From assembly GCA_947034885.2 (NCBI GenBank), contig OX344752.2:26912386-26976385 (forward strand): a stretch of DNA of 64,000 bases. Reading direction: 5' to 3'. The notes under the pieces were generated by a model. That model did not search any database, was not told the origin of the DNA, and saw only the letters and a list, made by a program, of their open reading frames with translations. How positions within the stretch are numbered: the stretch's first letter is position 1; every line of letters starts with the position of its first letter. This document shows, in pieces, positions 1-10,417 of this stretch. Source of the DNA: Thuidium tamariscinum (lineage: Eukaryota > Streptophyta > Bryopsida > Hypnales > Thuidiaceae). The position numbers and the translations under genes are program-made.

Positions 1-1182
1 ATTATTATGTCTTGGACAACAAAGAATATAGGGACAATGCTACTCATCATCAAGAATCCCCCCCCCTCCCCCCCCAAAGCATCAACAAGGAGGCCAAAGC
101 TCAATGAGAGAGTGTTTTTTTCTACTTAATCTCTAACAAGTGCTAGTGTCTAGTATAAATTATAGGGAAAAATGAAGGGAATGTAATTGGATGAAAAAAT
201 TCACAACGCTTTATTATCTAGGAAAATTTGCATAATCGAGCAAGAATCCTAATTATGGTATATAATCCACCTCAAAAATGAACAAATTTTTTTCTCACCA
301 ATGGTTTACATTAACTTGACATGGAGTTTCTAGCCTTGTTTTCTAAACTATATAAATTAGATTGATCTTTGAAAGTCACTTGTATATGTTGAAATGATGA
401 ATTGCAAGAATGAATGAACTTTGACTCTAAAGCTTCAATTCTTGAAGTATTCAAAAATCACAATGAATACTTGAAGTTACACTTTTTATCAAGAAAAATA
501 TGACTACTATTGTAATTGACTAAAAATTTGAAATGTTTTCATCCAAACAACCATACCATGAACATCAATGCACAAAGATGAAAAGTATATATACAAAAGT
601 CATAGTGTACAATATACTCCACAATAACATGAATTTTGAAGAAAAAATGAGTTGTGATTTGAAAAAAAATCAATTTCAAAATTAGCCATGTCTAAAATTC
701 AGTTTATTAACCATGAATTGAAAATACTTTATCTTTTGTCAATTTTTTCTTAGAACTCCAAAAAAGCATTTTGTGCCTTGGCATATCAATTGGTATACAT
801 CATTTCAAATTGTTGTATGCAAAAATTGAAGGAAATTTACATTTTATATTGTACAATACATAAAATATCAACAACTAGACAAACATATAAATGATGTCAG
901 TTCTCACAATATTTGGGTTTCCTTTTGGAATCAAGAGTATAGGAATGTATTAGCTATTGTATAGACTATAGATTCCAATATGGACCATTGTTCCATCTTA
1001 ATGTCCTTGCACTTGAAACATTTGTTAAATGGGACAATGCATTCAATTTATATATTATAGCCACACAATTGATATTTAGGTGTAGTTTTTTTTAAGGAAG
1101 ATTGGAGTTCATGATGCACATATTTGTAAAAAATTAAAAAATATGTCTTTGTACATATCACTAAAAAACTATCAATTTGCCA
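1..1182. other. AT-rich intergenic DNA, no gene seen
   Basis: No open frame here has coding character, and no RNA gene was recognised. The only local oddity is a nearly pure cytosine tract at 58-75 (nine C, one T, eight C). The rest is AT-rich sequence like the other intergenic parts of the window. Confidence 0.6.
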
Positions 1183-1800
1183 AAAATTACACTACCCATC
1201 ATTAAATTGACAATTTCTGGCAGTTTTTTGCACACAACAACACACATTTTAAAATTTCACTACCCATCATTAAATTGACAATTTCTGGCAGTTTTTTTGC
1301 ACACAACAATGCACATTTTCAAATTTCACTAACCATCATTCAATTGACAATTTCTGGCAATTTTTGCACACAACAATGCACATTTTCAAATTTCACTACC
1401 CATCATTAAATTGACAATTTCTGGCAGTTTTTGTGCACACAACAATGCACATTTTCAAATTTCACTACCCATCATTCAATTGACAGTTTCTGGCATTTTT
1501 TTGCACACAACAATGCACATTTTCAAATTTCACTACCCATCATTCAATTGACCATTTCTGGCAATTTTTTGCACACAACAATGCACATTTTCAAATTTCA
1601 CTACCCATCATTCAATTGACAGTTTCTGGCAATTTTTTGCACACAACAATGCACATTTTAAAATTACACTAACCATCATTCAATTGACCATTTCTGGCAG
1701 TTCTTTTGCACACAACAATGCACATTTTAAAATTTCACTAACCATCATTGAATTGACAATTTCTGGCAGTTTTTTGCACACAACAATGCACATTTGAAAT
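1183..1800. repeat. Tandem repeat, about 9 copies of a 67-69 bp unit
   Basis: The core AATTGACAATTTCTGGCA, or one- to two-base variants of it, recurs with TTGA at 1207, 1275, 1344, 1411, 1480, 1548, 1616, 1684 and 1753. The period is 67-69 bp. Each unit also contains TTTTTGCACACAACAATGCA and CACTACCCATCATT. Copies differ by only a few substitutions and by changes in the T-run length, so this is a young minisatellite-like array. Short open frames on both strands inside it follow from the repeat and are not genes. Confidence 0.95.
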
Positions 1801-2300
1801 GCGCATGACTTGCAAATAGTCTGTGTCTCATGTAAGCGTAAATTGTGGCACAATCTGAACAAGCGAAGGAATTTCAAGAGAAGGGGAGAACCGGACCTGG
1901 TGTAAGTTGCGTTAAGCTTTATGTGAAAGTGCAATTTTTCAATTCCAGAATCCAAAGCTCCACCAACTGGGTCCGTCCCTCCGTCCGTCACATGAAAAGT
2001 AGGCTCTCATCATTTGTGCCAAAAGAAAAAAAGAAAGAAAAGTAGGCTCTCAAGTCCTTACTGCCGGTCACCGAACATCTGCAATTGACCCACATCATTC
2101 ATCAGTCTGTTTCCTTCAACCCAACGTGACCAGGGCAAATTGACGCTTATCTGCCCACAATCGTGACATCGCTTTGCTCTAACTTAAAAGCTCAACTCAC
2201 CAAATCTCCCAAATCCTGCATTAAAATTTCCTCCCAAAAGAAAACTAACCAAAAGATCAGCAATCAATTGCCACAGGGAGACAATGAATATTTGCAGATG
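1801..2300. other. Unassigned sequence between tandem array and GC island
   Basis: Mixed-composition sequence with GGA-rich and CGTCCGTC-type stretches near 1975-1990. No convincing exon was found on either strand. Confidence 0.4.
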
Positions 2301-2750
2301 TTAGTGGCAGCAACTCACCTTCCCATCTGTCAATCGACTGAGAGAAATGCAGAGGTTGCAGTGCTCATCGCCTGCGCCACTTCCTGATCCCAATCCCAAT
2401 CCCAACAGTGCGAGACTGCGAGTCCTCGCATTGACGAACCCTAAATACGCATCCCACCGACGACAAGAACGAGACCCGGTGGATGAAAACGCAACAATCT
2501 CATCCTCATCGATCCCCGCCGTTGTTGATGCCCGACTGATACCCGGAGATACTCTGTTGGTTGGGGGATGTGTACTCCGTCGGCAGACAGGAAGTACTTG
2601 CCTCAACGAACTTAACTGGCCCTCCCACCCCCATCAAGGCAAGTTCTCATTTTCTGGGAAGAGTTGGTTTGGGCATGCTCCTCAGCACAGTGAGCAGCAT
2701 TCAATTGAATTGATGGACGTCTCAATTCTCATTTTTTCGTAAGGTAGACC
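2301..2750 (-). other. GC-rich exon-like island with a strong splice donor (possible orphan first exon or 5' leader)
   Basis: This island is clearly richer in GC than its surroundings and is open in several frames on both strands. On the minus strand an open stretch from 2606 runs into a consensus donor (AAG then GTGAGT, intron starting at 2318). It contains a telo-box-like ACCCTAAA (plus-strand sense, near 2448), a motif common near plant transcription starts. I found no matching acceptor exon at lower coordinates and recognise no protein family. It could be a 5' leader exon of a minus-strand transcript, a promoter CpG-like island, or a relic gene end. Confidence 0.3.
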
Positions 2751-3642
2751 AGCCTAATTCCGTATGCAACCCATTTCTGTCACCCTATATTTGGTCCTAT
2801 TTCCATCCACTCCACAATCCAAAATTGTCCAGAAATGAGCCAATTTTGTCTCGACAAAATCAATGCATTTATGTCATTTCGGGTAATGTGGCAATAGTTG
2901 ATTGGTGAATACCTAAATGCTTATAGGGACATAGGGACATAAGAAGGTGGTTATGGGTTGTTGTTAGGGTGTTCATGACCCTTGTTATAGGCGCTTTTGT
3001 AATTTGGGGCTGAACACTTTAAAAATTCACAGAAATGACAACTTTGGTGAGAAAATTATAATTCCTTTTGGGTTTGATCCGTGAAACATGTGCACACCTC
3101 TAAAAAATATGTGTCCCTCTTCGAATTGGCCCCAAAATAGTCACATTGCAAATTAGGGTGGTCATAGGTTGGTCTACCTTATATTCAGGAAGAGGCTTCA
3201 TTCTCCAAACCAAATTCTTAGAGCCACTCACCCCAATGAAAGAAGTAGAAAGAAGTGGGAAATAAGGTAGAATCACCCACAAGCAATCGACACCCCATAG
3301 CCAACCTATCTATGGACGTATTTCCAACCAAGGTTTAAATGTTTTTTTTTCTCCTTTTCAAAGTTGGGACTAAAAGTTCATGGCACATGCCCCAAAGTAG
3401 TGTGGAAGAAAGTAGGAAAGAGTGAGTAAAAAATTAATTTTTTGTGTGATTGGAATTAGAAGAGTCCAGAGATTGACAATGGGGTTAGTGCACCTTAGCC
3501 TTTCAAAATTCATAGAAATTTCAATTCATGCAATAAAATTACCAAATTTTTTGCAATCCCCATCATTTCTATCATCGCACCTCTCAAAATATTTGCTTTG
3601 CCTTGAACTACACCAGATCATGTCTAGAATATGTTGTGTTAG

Positions 3643-4182
3643 ATGATTGGTTATGGGTGGTTCTACCTTAAAGGGGAAAAGGAAAATTGGGACAAAAGTT
3701 CCTCTGTCAATCAGGCCCAAGGCGATACAGGTTCCCATGCAAGTCAGGCAGTCAGGCCATCTTTGCAGTTTTGTGGTACAGTCGAGCCAGACAGAGCCTT
3801 GCCAGTCGATCAGTCCGAAAGGTACCACTCAACATGCAGCGAGTGTGAAAAGGGCTGTCCCAAGCCCTTCCAGAGTTCCAGCTCCAACCTCCAAAGGCCA
3901 AGCGCTCCTATCTCAACAAGGACAAGGCGCAGACTCAAAGCCTCAAGCCTAGCAACAGCACACTCCGCAGCAGAGATGAGGGTCAGAAACAGGAATATTG
4001 GAGCCTCCAGAGATTTGGGGTGTCATAGCAGCACATGGTCACAAGTAAGCTTCACAAGCCTCGTAACAGATTCCACCACCAGGCTTGGTAACCTCAGACG
4101 ATCACAGCACTCCTGCAGCTCAAGCCCACGCTCAAGTCCACGCTCACGCTCAAGCTCAAGCTCAAGGAGTCCGAGCTAGGCC
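3643..4182 (+). promoter_or_regulatory. Probable 5' leader/promoter region of the DUF1068 gene
   Basis: The sequence just upstream of the 4183 start codon changes from AT-rich DNA to GC-balanced, AGC/CAAG-rich sequence, as expected for a transcribed leader. It is open in more than one frame, but the conceptual products are low-complexity Ser/Arg-rich strings with no family character. I therefore read it as leader rather than a separate gene. The transcription start is not determinable here. Confidence 0.4.
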
Positions 4183-6757
4183 ATGGCAGCTGTGGAACCC
4201 AAGCAGCAGCAACAGCAGCAGCAAGCCGTGGTGTGTGGGAGCAAGATGGTGCGCGTCTTGATGTTGTTGTTGGCGTTGGGGTTGTCCGTGTACACGATTG
4301 CGCCGGCAGTGTATTGGCATGTGGTGGCGGAAGATGGCGACGTGCTGTCCCAGTGGGTGTTGCAGTGCCCGCCATGTCCGGACTTGGACTGCAGCAAAGT
4401 CGCCCCTTCGTCTGCTTTCCTCACTGATACAGCTTCCAAGCTTCTAGGTCAGCTCAGAAGCTCATAAGCTCATAAGCTCAGCTCTGCTCTGCTCTGCGTT
4501 CCTTCCATCCATGCGCCAACACTTGCATCATAGGACTCTTTCTTCTCATCTTTTGTGGAGTGAGATTGGAATGCGTGTTGCGTAATCAGAATATGTTACC
4601 GCGGTTTGGGGTTCCTGTTGAGACTTTTCGTGCTGTAGTTCGGGGGTGGGCTCGTATTTGAGCTAGTTGAGCAGAGTGAGTATAGTGGGTGGTGGGTGTT
4701 TTGTGTTGTGGATCAGTTTTGATTTGGTACTCTTCCAGTTTGAAAACTTCATATAAGAAAGAAATTTCATAGACGTATATTTGGCCCCCAAGATTATTAG
4801 TTCACCATTGCACAACCCTTGAAGAATGATATCTTGGATTTGCATTTTGACAACTGTACTGTGACGAAAGTACTTCGGTTGAATGTTCTACGTGAATTAC
4901 TTTTGGCATCATGGGTGCGTGGGTGGTCAATAAATTGGGAACTGAAATGGACCTCGACGTCCAAATTTGCAAAGTTTTCTTCACTGAGAGTGCAACTTTG
5001 CAGTGGGTTGAGATGATCATGTGACACTTGTCAGGTACTATGATGTAAGTTGGGCTGTTCAGTTGTGTAAATTGCTCGTGAAGGTGGGTATTAGGAAGAC
5101 TTACTTTATCTTCTTTGATCGAATTTACGAACCCCTGTTCTTGACATTAATTTTTTTTCCCGTGTTTGATGATTTTGCAGCACTTGCACAGAAGCTGAAT
5201 TCTACGCCAGTAGGTGCGCATACTTCTCCACATTTCTGTTTTTCATACTGCACCGTAGTTTGCAAATGACTGTTTTCTACCGGAGTGATAGTTTGTGATT
5301 GATAATGCCTTTCTGAGCCCAGTTTGAGATTTGGATGGCACGTGATGTTGCATTATGAACATTCCTATTCCTTTATTTATCAGCACAAGAAACCTTTTAT
5401 TCACCTTCATTTTTTTCAGGCATGATATTCATGGACTTGTAAGTAGCTCGTGCAGTCAAGAAGTACGTTTGCCTTATAAGATCCTTTTCAAGACTATTCC
5501 CAGTAACTTGGCTTCTCTTACCGATTACTAAAACATAGTTGGCGTAAAAAGTGTTGAGAGCTGGCTCGTAATTCACCTATTAAAAAAGAGACATTTTGAC
5601 AAGGGAAATGTTCAACAATGGTTGGAAGTAAATGACTTCATAGTTTTGATAGTGATATGGTTCTGGCATTTTTCTTTTTAAGAGTAGACCTTTCAATGGA
5701 TTAATGTGGACACCTCATCAAGGAGTCGCTTGTTGATGTAAATTTTTTTTCACGCCCAGCTAATTAGTGGTGGTGACTGTACACAGATTGCCACGGGAGC
5801 AACAAATGCATGAAGGAATCCATGGCACAAATCCAAGAAAAGTTGCAGCAGGAGGGACTCAAACTACAGAAAGAGGTCAAGAGTGCCCAACAACGTGCCA
5901 ACAGCTCCGGTTTTTTTGATGCCAGTAAGAAGACTGTCGACCGGAACCAGAAAGGAACAGCAGAGAAAGGCTCTCAGGTAGAAATTGCCATGCTTTTTTT
6001 ATTTGTCTTACGTGCACTAATGAAGGCACTCTGGTAATCGCTAATTGGGAATTTATCAATTTCTAAGCTTATGCCTTTCAATCCCCACCTATTTCTAACT
6101 GGTACATACTGGAATCCTCAGTCATTAGAAAAAATGTGAAAAAACGAATTGTTTACTGTACGAGGTTATTTATTGGACACCCAAAATATCGCCTCTTAAT
6201 TAAGTCACAGCCTAGTCACTCGGTATGAATTGTAACAATTTATTGTGTTGCTCGTAATAAATAATGACCATAAACATATAAGATTGCAGGAGTCATACAT
6301 GAAAATCGTAAATTTTTTGTCAAACTCTTAATTATCACATTTCTTGTGCAACTTCTTTCAACGAAGAGTTCGATAGGAAAGGTACAATGGAAGTGAGTTT
6401 TGAACTATGTACTGTACTGTACATCTTTTCCCTAGGGTTTAGTGAGGGTTTAATGAGAGAGCAGAGGATATGGTGATATTAAATAGGTATGGTTGTAAAA
6501 TTCGTTGGACCTGCTTGATTTCTTCTTAATTTGGCTTCACAGAGTTCGATTTTTTGTAACTCTTTTTTAACCTGATAAATCGATCTGTTGTTTGAGCTGA
6601 TCAGTCCCAACAAGCACGAGCGGAAGCCGAGCTTGCCAAGGAGACGACGAGGGCTAACCTTTGGGAGAAGCGAGCTCGTGATTTGGGCTGGAAACCCAAA
6701 CCTGCAGGCTACCAAAAGTACAAGAAATACATTCAGATGCTGGATGGAGGAGCTTGA
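4183..6757 (+). CDS. DUF1068 family protein (ELMO/NKS1-like), predicted Golgi membrane protein, 4 exons, 213 aa
   Basis: Exons are 4183-4447, 5181-5213, 5787-5977 and 6605-6757. All introns are GT-AG and the phases (1, 1, 0) join without a stop. The ATG lies in GGCCATGGC and is followed by seven glutamines. One membrane segment at residues 22-43 is followed by AVYWH, which resembles the PPLYWH motif of the family, then a Cys-Pro-rich CPPCPDLDC stretch. The joined middle reads STPVDCHGSNKC, in the place of the family's SxxDC motif. A predicted coiled coil comes next and the tail has LWEKRARDLGWK, very like the conserved WEKRAR-GW ending. Arabidopsis members are Golgi proteins (ELMO1, NKS1) needed for pectin-dependent cell adhesion. 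Family membership rests on both termini. The function is inferred by homology. The usual length is roughly 170-190 aa, so this copy is slightly long. Confidence 0.85.
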
Positions 6758-7407
6758 TTGAGATCAGGAAATTCCTGACAATCACAAGGGTACCCACACG
6801 TAATTAAAAGGCCCTCGGAGGAGCAATTAGTATACTCGGGTTGAAATTCAGTCTGGACTGTGAAACTGAGCATTTGTTAGCGAATTGAAGAGAGAGCGAG
6901 AGAGAGGGAGAGAAAGAGAGGCTTGGTATTGGAAAATCAGGTGATTTGAAATTGAAATTTGAGTGAATTGTATATGCACTGCCGAAGTGATCGAGAGCTG
7001 GAGAAGCCCTTGGGCCACATAGATTGATAGGTCCATTTGTGAATGGACAAAGAGTTAGCAATTAGGTCACAAGCAATGCAAGCACTATGTGAGCCAAGCA
7101 GTTCACGAAATGTAACAAATACGGACTACCCCCAAAATCACTTTGGATTTGAAGGGAATCATGAATGGACGGCCAGTGATTCCATGTTGTCACAATACAA
7201 GAAGTTTGTCATGTTGTGTAATGTTGAAAAAGGATCCAAAATGAACTGTATGCATGTAATTTTGACATTTTCTAAGTCCAAATAGCTGCATTTACTCTAC
7301 TGCAGGATAACAACACTTATTTGCAACCTGTTTCTTAAATCGACTGAAAAGATTTTTACTCAACTTAAACTGTAAGCTTTTATTCATAAGAGTCTCCGAG
7401 GGTTGGT
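6758..7407 (+). other. 3' flank of the DUF1068 gene, probable 3' UTR then intergenic
   Basis: The part just after the stop codon probably holds the 3' UTR. A purine-rich GAGAGA tract lies at about 6889-6920. No conserved protein was recognised in an 80-codon open frame at 7043-7285, which lacks splice or family support. Confidence 0.4.
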
Positions 7408-7530
7408 TAGAGCAGCCCCAAAGCAACTCAGCAAATGAAATCAATGGACAGTGTTCCTACTGCAGAGAAAATCAATGGACCAGACCATTTATAGTGTTGC
7501 TTTGCTGAGTTGCTGTGGGGCTGCTCTTAG
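7408..7530. mobile_element. Short inverted-repeat MITE, AGAGCAGCCCC ends
   Basis: Termini AGAGCAGCCCC and GGGGCTGCTCT form inverted repeats that continue inward (AAGCAACTCAGCAAA against TTTGCTGAGTTGC), giving a near-perfect hairpin of about 123 bp. TTAG or TAG-like flanks suggest a short target duplication. The termini resemble those of the larger element at 57855-58305. No coding capacity. The superfamily is not assigned. Confidence 0.85.
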
Positions 7531-7732
7531 AAACAACTGATTCAACATTTTGGAAACTTGAAACCTTTTTTAATTTTTACATGTGTAAAGAAAAATGCAT
7601 GGGAAGAAAATGAAGGGTGTCCTTTTGACTTTTAGCAAGACCTGGTAAAAGCTTCAATAATTTAATGATGCATTGATGTTGTGGACACTAAATGTTTGAT
7701 GGATGATAGAGAATCTTTGTTATTGTAGACAC

Positions 7733-7995
7733 AAAGGTGGGTACACCTAAAAGCGCATTGTTCCTAAAAGTGCCATCTGCAATCAGTGTACATTTTCAAA
7801 ATCAATGATGTACACAAGTTGTAGATGGCACTTTTAGAAACGAACCTTGACCTTTAATAACTTTTGCACACTGTATTCAAATGCTATGTTCTTTGGTGCA
7901 TTAGAACGTGCTTTCACTTGCCAAGAAGTATATGAAAATCTAAACAACCTGGTTACAGTAACTAGGCACAATATGAATAAGTGGCACTTTCTAAA
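7733..7995 (+). mobile_element. GGTACACC-family MITE, 3' end truncated
   Basis: Starts AAGGTGGGTACACCTAAAAG and shares most of its length with the copies at 42917, 43309, 43905 and 53489, including the subterminal inverted modules around TAGATGGCACTTTTAG. The expected right terminus (GGGTGTACCTACCTT) is missing; the match stops near GTGGCACTTTC. The 63-codon open frame inside it is not a gene. Confidence 0.8.
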
Positions 7996-8929
7996 TAAAA
8001 CAAAAATGCAAATGTTTGAAAGAGGAGGTCTTGCATAGTAGTTTTACCTCCAATTGTGCTTGTGGCTTTTTCTTAAGTAATCGGTATATACACTCCACAA
8101 AAAGATGATTTCCACAAGGACTAGCATGCATGTTTTTCAAAGGTTAAGAATAGAAGGACTCATCAATGCTTAGTCATCCAACAAATTACAATAGGACTTC
8201 TTTAAACTAATATGTTTGAGACTAAGTTGACTATATTATATCCATAAGTTTAAAGCATTATGGAAGGTCATTGCATTAATGACATTTTGTATGCAATCCA
8301 AGGTGTAAATAGGCAATTGATATTTCCTTACAGAGTATTACTTTAGAAAGGTTCTATTGTAATTGGAGACCAACTCCCTTATTCTTTTTGACACAAGTAA
8401 AGGAACCTTTATTGTAAGAAAAATAAGAGTACAAGTACCTAATTGCACCCAACCACACATGGCAAAGGGCACAAATAAAAAGACTTAGATAAGAAAACAA
8501 ATACAACCAAGGCTTCAATGCAACTTCCTTATCCTTATCTTCCTTGCACTAACTAAAGTTAGAGCTAAGCTAGATCCAACTAGTACTATAAGTGTATAAA
8601 TCATTAAAGGCACCAAAAGTAATCAATTCCTTTGTATAACATCCTTCATCCATGACATTAAATCAATTCAATGAGATATTTTAGAGTAGGTTCCAAAAAT
8701 AATTTGAATTTTCTCCTTAGGTGAATTTGAAGAAAAAAAAATATAGATTTCAAAAACCTCTTTTAAGTTCAAAAAATCATCAATTTACAAGCTACATTAG
8801 AAAGATGGCAAAGTCTAGTTTACAATATAATAAGTTTACATTACAAAATTATAGTATCATATAATAACTTAAAAAAACAAAATATAACACAATGTCTACC
8901 ATTTATTGCTACTACCTTTTGTCAACGGT
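7996..8929. other. AT-rich intergenic DNA
   Basis: No gene, RNA or clear repeat was recognised. The sequence is unstructured AT-rich DNA with frequent stops in all frames. Confidence 0.5.
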
Positions 8930-9165
8930 GTTAGTATGTGAGTTTGAAAGTGTGAGCATGTGAGCCTTGAACATATATATATAAGTAGGTATCATGCAAC
9001 CATTGAAGGTGTTTATAACATAAACACCTATAATATAAGTATTTATAGTATATATGTACTATTAACATAAAAGAAACCTTACTATAATATAGACACTTAT
9101 ATCATAGGCGTATAGTCTTCTAGGCTCATCATGGGCTCATACTTCTAAACTCACATAATAGCAAC
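8930..9165. mobile_element. GTTAGTATGTGA-family MITE, copy 1
   Basis: The left end GTTAGTATGTGAG and the right end CTCACATAATAGCAAC are inverted repeats. The interior is also largely palindromic (GTGTTTATAACATAAACACC, TATAATATAGACACTTATA). A second copy with the same ends and interior lies at 25774-26000. About 236 bp, non-coding. Confidence 0.85.
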
Positions 9166-9498
9166 CTTTGTATCCTACATTGATTGAATAGTTTGCAACA
9201 TTTCCTCTTTATTTTTTGGTCTACAATAGTGTCAAAACAAATCTTTGACAATCTTATTTACATTCTTTATGGGATCCAAGTCCACAAAGTTTGTAGGCTA
9301 GACTATTTTTGTCACCGTATTAACTACTCTTCATTTCAATAGAAGTAAGCTACAATGGACTAGAGTGCCATCTTCCATAAGTGTCAACTATGTAAGGTGA
9401 TTAAGCAAAAAATAAAACATGCTTCATGCTCATTCATAAACAAGAGTTACAAAATCGCTTGTTATCTTTATGTGTAAAGGTATAAAAGCAAGTGGGCA

Positions 9499-10417
9499 TT
9501 AACTTCTAATGCCCGAGGCATCAAAATCTGGTGTTTGTAAAACTTTGAAGTTAAATAAAACTTAACCAAGTTGTTATTTTTAATAGTTTAATATTTTTGG
9601 AAAGTTCTTCGTGAAGTCTAGTTTTAGCATCAAAAATCCGATCTTGAAAATAACTAATAGTATTTTTTCTACTCAAGAATTTGTGCAAGGTACCCATTGC
9701 AATCTTGACTTCCCGTAGTATTGAGAGCTCATTAGAAGAAATCTGAGGGCATTATAGGGCCGTTTCGGGTCTGTTCCCGAAACGGCTCCCAATGCCGGTG
9801 ACCCCTGTTAGGCCGACTTTTATCGAAAATAAATAAATTTTGGATCCTAAAATATGAAAATAAGTCCAAAAAAAAATTTGAATTTTTTATTTATTACGTG
9901 GTAGTGTCCCGACCACGTAGGATTCGAGTTCATAGGGCAATAATTGCGTTTCCGCAATCCGGGAACCCGTAGTCTCCTAATGCCCTCAAATTTCATCTAA
10001 TGCTTGGAAATGAGCCTCTAATACACTAAGATCTTGGATCAAAAATTGCATTCAAAATTCATTTAAAAAAAATTACAAAGTAGTTTTTAAGAAGCCATAA
10101 ATTGATTGGAATTATACATGTTAGGCCCTTTAACATCATATTTTTTTGGTCACCATTGTTTTAGATTTGACTTGTGAAAAGAGGATTGAAATTTTTTTGC
10201 AGTTTTAACACCCTTATGGTCAAACATTATAATCTTTCACTTTGTAAGTGATATTGTTGTGTTTTCTTTTCCCATGAGATCTCTAACATGTCTAGTTTGA
10301 ATTTGTATGGTTACAATTTTTAAAAAATTGATAAAACTTATCAAAATGTTGGCATTTTGTTCAATTTAGAGCAAATTTCAAGACACTCAAAACAAGCCTT
10401 GGGCATTTAGGGGTTAA
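9499..10417 (+). mobile_element. TTAA-ended element (piggyBac-like termini), copy interrupted by another MITE
   Basis: Ends are TTAACTTCTAATGCCCGAGG at the left and CCTTGGGCATTTAGGGGTTAA at the right, which are inverted repeats. The same family occurs at 15702-16355 (opposite orientation) and 17936-18590, both about 650 bp. This copy is longer because an unrelated MITE sits inside it (9731-10002). Removing the MITE restores the GCTCTTGGAAAT sequence seen in the copy at 17936. No transposase frame is present. Confidence 0.75.
9731..10002. mobile_element. ATTAGA-family MITE nested in a TTAA-ended element
   Basis: Left terminus ATTAGAAGAAATCTGAGGGC and right terminus GCCCTCAAATTTCATCTAAT are inverted repeats. 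Related copies occur at 31193-31452, 35668-36004 and 54939-55201. The interior has a GGGCCGTTTCGGG/CCCGAAACGG hairpin and a subterminal ACGTGGT...ACCACGT inverted pair shared by several copies. Its insertion interrupts the host element and is therefore the younger event. Confidence 0.85.

Noticed and set aside
1431-1619. 62-codon open frame on the plus strand
   Set aside because: It lies wholly in the 68-bp tandem array and repeats with it.
3643-4179. 178-codon plus-strand open frame just upstream of the DUF1068 gene
   Set aside because: Ser/Arg-rich low-complexity product, overlapping open frames, and position directly before a well-supported start codon; it fits a GC-balanced leader better than a gene.
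5026-5036. A 10-nt micro-exon (GTACTATGAT) and a GCATGATATTCATGG exon at about 5421 in the DUF1068 gene
   Set aside because: Both have good-looking splice sites, but including them breaks the phase. The four-exon model (33-nt exon 2, then 5787) restores the family's DC motif and an uninterrupted frame.
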